Positions 8,580 to 11,470 of a stretch of 11,470 nucleotides of DNA are shown here, piece by piece. Below the pieces are notes generated by a model that did not search any database, was not told where the DNA came from, and saw only the letters and a program-made list of their open reading frames with translations. Positions within the stretch are counted from its first letter, which is position 1. Every line of letters starts with the position of its first letter. The translations under genes and the position numbers were made by a program. The DNA is from Hamiltosporidium magnivora (Eukaryota; Microsporidia; Dubosqiidae): the NCBI GenBank assembly GCA_004325065.1, contig PITI01000504.1:1-11470 (forward strand). The letters are read 5' to 3'.

Positions 8580-9782
8580 TGTGAATTTAGGTTTTAATGA
8601 ATTTTTTCTTCTTGAGTAGTAATCTTATTCTACATTTAAAAGTTATATAGGATTTTATGTGATTTATATACGACTCCTTCTGACTGATCAATAGTTGTGT
8701 GTAAATTCTGTTTATTGTAAGACTTTAAAATTCCGTTTTGATTCCAAATGAGTGATAATGTTAAATAGAGAATCATAATTATATCGATGCATATTTCTCA
8801 CTGTTATTTTCTTGTTATCTCTTTTGATTCTTTCATACCAATTTTCAGGGTTAAAGTATATTTCATATTTATTATTCATTCAAATTACATTCATTTTTAT
8901 GGGTTTCTTAATTTTCTTTCTCATTTCAAAAAAAAATATTTAGCTTTTAGAATTACAGTTTTCATTTCAATTGTTTTTCAGATTAAAACTTTTTTTCTGT
9001 AGGGGAGGGGGTATTTATTTTTTCGACGTGCTCATTTGAGTTTCTTTTTTTCTAATTTTTTCGATTGAACCATCAGATTTAGAACAAAGCTACATGTTTC
9101 CTTGAAATTTCCTTTGTTTCGAACATTCTTCGATAAAATTGTTTTTTTTTCTGCTGTTAATAATTCATGATATCAAACATTTATTTGCTTCGACATGTCT
9201 TCGGATGTTAAGATCTGTTTTGATCTTTTACATACGACCGAATCTTTCTATTTCGAACCATCACTCCACATTCATTTCTCGATCCCATTAGTTCAACAGA
9301 ATCCTTTTTTCCTATTGCTTTACCATAAATCCCTTTTTATTTCGTATTTCAGATATACCTTCAAACTTTCATTAAAAATAAATTCCCCTCCCCAGTGTAT
9401 CTTATCTTATTCATAATGGCATCCTGTATATAGATGCTTCTTTTCGCTATATAAAAGTACCTTGATTTTCCTCTCTGCCATATTCAAAGCAAATATTGCT
9501 CCTGAATTACTCATAATATCTGGGTTTTTTCGATGTATTTATACTTTTTTTTGGAACAAATTTGTTTCCGGATTAGGAAAATTTGTTTACATAGATTATT
9601 CTATAAAATTCTTACTTCCTATTATGGAATGTCATATCAGCACAGTTTATAGCTTACATAAAGTTTTGTTTTGAATTGTATTGTTCTAGATCAAAAAATA
9701 CCAATTTTCTCAACAATTTAAAATTTATTTCGGAAATAGAATTACTTCTAGACAAAGTTAAATTATAATAATCATTACTTCT
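8580..9782 (-). pseudogene. Decayed coding region of unknown family
   Basis: Across this region the plus strand is rich in T and C, so the minus strand is rich in purines, as coding strands are in this kind of genome. Minus-strand translation gives a chain of protein-like open patches in changing frames. From right to left these are FKLLRKLVFFDLEQYNSKQN (inside an open stretch 9654-9782), AINCADMTFHNRK just after it, an ATG-started 35-codon patch 9407-9514 (MSNSGAIFALNMAERKIKVL...), DKIHWGGEFIFNES then LKVYLKYEIKRDLW (9320-9406), VELMGSRNECGVMVRNRKIR near 9210-9300, EECSKQRKFQGN near 9100-9140, the 55-codon frame at 8712-8879 and then HTTIDQSEGVVYKSHKILYN near 8640-8700. Composition is soluble and charged. 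I recognise no family; a transposon protein or a lineage-specific gene are both possible. The edges are uncertain. Confidence 0.45.
8712..8879 (-). CDS. Small 55-codon ATG frame within the coding relic
   Basis: An ATG at 8879 opens MNNKYEIYFNPENWYERIKR and continues to a TAA at 8712. It is charged and soluble, with no signal peptide or membrane segment (…NKKITVRNMHRYNYDSLFNI...THLESKRNFKVLQ). It is most likely the largest surviving piece of the surrounding decayed minus-strand gene rather than a separate gene, because similar-looking patches continue on both sides in other frames. No CCC triplet lies close upstream of its ATG. A true small gene is possible but less likely. Confidence 0.3.
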   Translation of the reverse strand: MNNKYEIYFNPENWYERIKRDNKKITVRNMHRYNYDSLFNIITHLESKRNFKVLQ

Positions 9783-10129
9783 TTATACCGCATTTTATAA
9801 CCAAGAAATTTTGTTTTAAATTTGTTAAGTGACATTTATAGGACTAATAAAATTAAGAATTTAAGTTTTTTTCTTAACTTGAGTTGTTAAATATTTAATA
9901 TATAAATAATAATAATAAAATAATAGGTTATTTAATATGATGTAAATTAAATGCAGTTTTATTTATAGTAAATAATTTTATATTGGGATTCCATTAGGAA
10001 TTCAAGTATAGCTATTGTTCGGAATTCTTTTAGTATTAATAACAGTATCAATTTCTCTGAATGGAAAAAAATCAAAAAAATCCAAAGGTATTTTATATTT
10101 AAATAAAAAATTTGATTCTATAATCTATC
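9783..10129. other. AT-rich spacer with a short (AAT)n run
   Basis: An AAT-type microsatellite lies at about 9905-9926. Otherwise there are AT-rich sequences with stops in all frames and no supported gene or RNA. It separates the minus-strand relic from repeat copy B. Confidence 0.5.
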
Positions 10130-11011
10130 TAACTAGACTTTAAGCCCGCAGAAACGAACTTTCATTTACATTCATAAGATAAAAATGGCAAAAATATTCT
10201 TGGAGTTCATTATTTAAGCCATAATTCCGTAATAATCTCAATAAAAATTTTAAATCTCACCTAGTCTGCTTCTCATATATTTTTTAGTCTTTCATATCAC
10301 ATTTTTAGTAGTCTTCAGACATTTCTCAATAAAATTTAGGATATTTTTCAATTAGCATATTGCTTTATCTTTTTTTTCCATTTAATTTCAATTTTTAGAG
10401 CTGAAGCTCGGCGTTTATGTTTACCCTGTTCACTTTCCACCTATTTTTATTCAATTATGTTTTTTTCTCAAAGAAATTTATTCAGATAATTAGTTTCTTT
10501 GTCTGAAAATACTGTTCTTTTAACTATATGCTATTGGTTAATATATTTATAGTATAAATTCTCAGTTATTTTTATAAAAAATATTTTAATTTAATCAAAT
10601 ATATGCACCACGAAGTTATTCAAGCAAAATTGTTTTGTGCAATTATTATGAGAATATAAATATATTACACAGAAGAATAGTAGAAATTAATCATCATATC
10701 CTACAATTTTTATTCCATCCTAAACTTTTTAAAATAAACTCAAGTAAGTGATGTAATTTTTTTTAAAAGTAATTACCTAGAAAAAGTAAAGAAAATACTT
10801 TTTTTTTTCCTTCCAAATTAATACGGTCTAGAAAGGATTTTTACAATGTTTATTTCATATATTTTTTTTGAGCAAATAGAAATTGTTTAATTGTTTTATG
10901 TTCAGTTCTACTCACTAATATTGGTTGCATAAGATTTATGAACAAATATAAAGAGACATTCTTAATTGAAGCACTATTATTGGTGTCTTATATGCTTTTA
11001 ACCAATTAAAC

Positions 11012-11110
11012 ATTTTGAGATGAGTCAGTGTCAGGACATTACAGAATTATATAAATGATATTTCGAGTTGAGTCGTCGTCGTCGGGACATTACTGAATTC
11101 TATAAGTGAT
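11012..11110 (+). repeat. Two-unit tandem duplication inside copy B
   Basis: Unit 1 (11012-11059) and unit 2 (11060-11110) both read ATTT(T/C)GAG, TGAGTC, GGACATTAC, GAATT and TATAA(A/G)TGAT. Unit 1 has TGAGTCAGTGTCAGGAC, while unit 2 has the extra GTC triplets and GGGAC. Copy A has one unit (6682-6731), which resembles unit 2, so the duplication happened in the copy B lineage and unit 1 has drifted since. Confidence 0.75.
11069..11090 (+). promoter_or_regulatory. GC-rich (GTC)4GGG box in copy B
   Basis: Identical over 22 bases to the box at 6691-6712. It lies about 160 bases upstream of the ATG at 11252. Its neighbour in tandem unit 1 contains TGAGTCA, the shape of a bZIP (GCN4/AP-1) site, but one short match is not evidence of binding. 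Confidence 0.4.
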
Positions 11111-11251
11111 TATATTTGATTTGAGTTTAATAACACTTTCTAAATTCGAATACCAAATGTTATTCAAAATAATTTTAAAATTTGAATATTTTTTTTATTT
11201 CAATTAATTATTTAAAAATTATTTTTTTTTATTAGAAAACGAAGCGAACAT

Positions 11252-11470
11252 ATGCTTCTGCAACTCTTGGATTGTCTGGAAAAAAGTAAAGAAATATCAA
11301 CTAGACGAGCAGCAATCCTCAAGGTGGAGAATAATAATAAAACCCATCTTGCACTAATAAAAGGCTTCTTAAAAGTAAAGTACAGGTTGGTAGAAGAAGT
11401 CACTAAGAAAAGGTTAGAAGAAGCTCAACTTGCAAAACTATATAACGAAATAGAAAAACGAAAACTCCAT
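11252..11470 (+). CDS. 5' part of an unknown lysine/glutamate-rich protein (runs off the window)
   Basis: From the ATG at 11252 the frame is open for 73 codons and is still open at the last base. The in-frame stretch upstream is also open back to a TAA at 11213, reading through a T-run and IRKRSEH. The protein starts MLLQLLDCLEKSKEISTRRA and continues with many K, E, R and L (LKVKYRLVEEVTKKRLEEAQ, then LYNEIEKRKLH), a pattern typical of a long helix or coiled coil. Base composition is richer in G and C than the spacers, which supports coding. It follows repeat copy B, so it may be a repeat-encoded protein (for example gag-like) or an ordinary gene with a repeat-derived upstream region. A T-run ending in ATTAG just before the open part (11222-11235) could be a 3' splice site, in which case this is an internal exon. 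No family is recognised. Confidence 0.6.
   Translation, partial: MLLQLLDCLEKSKEISTRRAAILKVENNNKTHLALIKGFLKVKYRLVEEVTKKRLEEAQLAKLYNEIEKRKLH

Larger units (their letters stand above)
10130..11130 (+). repeat. Dispersed direct repeat, copy B (about 1.0 kb)
   Basis: Second copy of the repeat at 5798-6753, in the same orientation and about 4.3 kb away. It carries all the landmarks in the same order: GAAACGAACTTTCATTTACA at about 10151, CTGTTCACTTTCCACCTATT at about 10427, CTCAGTTATTTTTAT at about 10560, TCATATCCTACAATTTTTAT at about 10694, CTCAAGTAAGTGATGTAATT at about 10739, ATTGGTTGCATAAGATT at about 10920 and ACCAATTAAACATTTT at 11001. It differs from copy A by an extra tandem unit near its right end (11012-11110). 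An open frame begins about 120 bases after its right end, which would suit a promoter-bearing repeat. Ends are approximate. Confidence 0.82.

Noticed and set aside
8787..9674. Three plus-strand frames (8787-9002, 9195-9416, 9462-9674)
   Set aside because: Their products are runs of Phe, Ile, Leu and Ser, as expected from the antisense of a purine-rich coding strand, and the last starts with TTG. The minus strand reads better.
5798..11130. Copies A and B as the two LTRs of one retrotransposon with the interior at 6754-10129
   Set aside because: No reverse transcriptase, protease or integrase motif was readable in the interior, the TG...CA ends are not convincing in both copies, and no target duplication is visible. 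I kept it only as an alternative for the minus-strand relic.
11212..11403. 63-codon minus-strand frame
   Set aside because: It is antisense to the plus-strand frame from 11252, which runs open to the window edge and has a more protein-like composition.

Overview
The window looks like gene-poor, very AT-rich eukaryotic DNA, most likely from a microsporidian. Three things point that way. A clear NatC-type N-terminal acetyltransferase gene (NAA30/MAK3 family) is reduced to 150 codons. CCC triplets lie 1 base and 15 bases upstream of the ATGs of the two best genes, like the CCC-type start signal known in microsporidia. A decayed integrase of the kind usually annotated as 'KRAB-A domain-containing protein 2' (KRBA2, Ginger/GIN-like), common in microsporidian genomes, is also present. 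The species cannot be named from the sequence. No tRNA, rRNA, CRISPR array or bacterial-type operon is visible.

Layout. 1-1000 is AT-rich spacer with one 94-codon minus-strand open stretch that has no ATG and may be the tail of a dead gene. 1024-3206 is a complete but dead DNA transposon: about 30-bp terminal inverted repeats, a probable 4-bp target duplication, and a full-length integrase broken by many stops and frameshifts. 3351-3803 (minus) is NAA30 and 4310-4831 (minus) is a 173-residue protein that I read as two divergent RRM-like folds; between them lie degenerate tandem repeats. 5022-5309 (minus) is a second open stretch without an ATG.

The right half is dominated by two direct copies of a roughly 1-kb diverged dispersed repeat (A, about 5798-6753; B, about 10130-11130). 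They share an unusually GC-rich (GTC)4GGG box that is identical in both. Between them, about 8580-9782 on the minus strand reads as a decayed coding region of unknown family, including one ATG-started 55-codon frame. The window closes with a plus-strand frame from 11252 that is still open at the last base and encodes a lysine/glutamate-rich, probably coiled-coil protein about 120 bases after repeat copy B.

No pathway links the genes. NAA30 would acetylate nascent proteins and the RRM-like protein would be an RNA-binding factor if the fold reading is right. The rest is mostly the remains of mobile or duplicated DNA. Nothing here is clearly a new intact system. The best leads are the tandem-RRM protein, the A/B repeat with its conserved box and following open frame, and the unidentified minus-strand coding relic.
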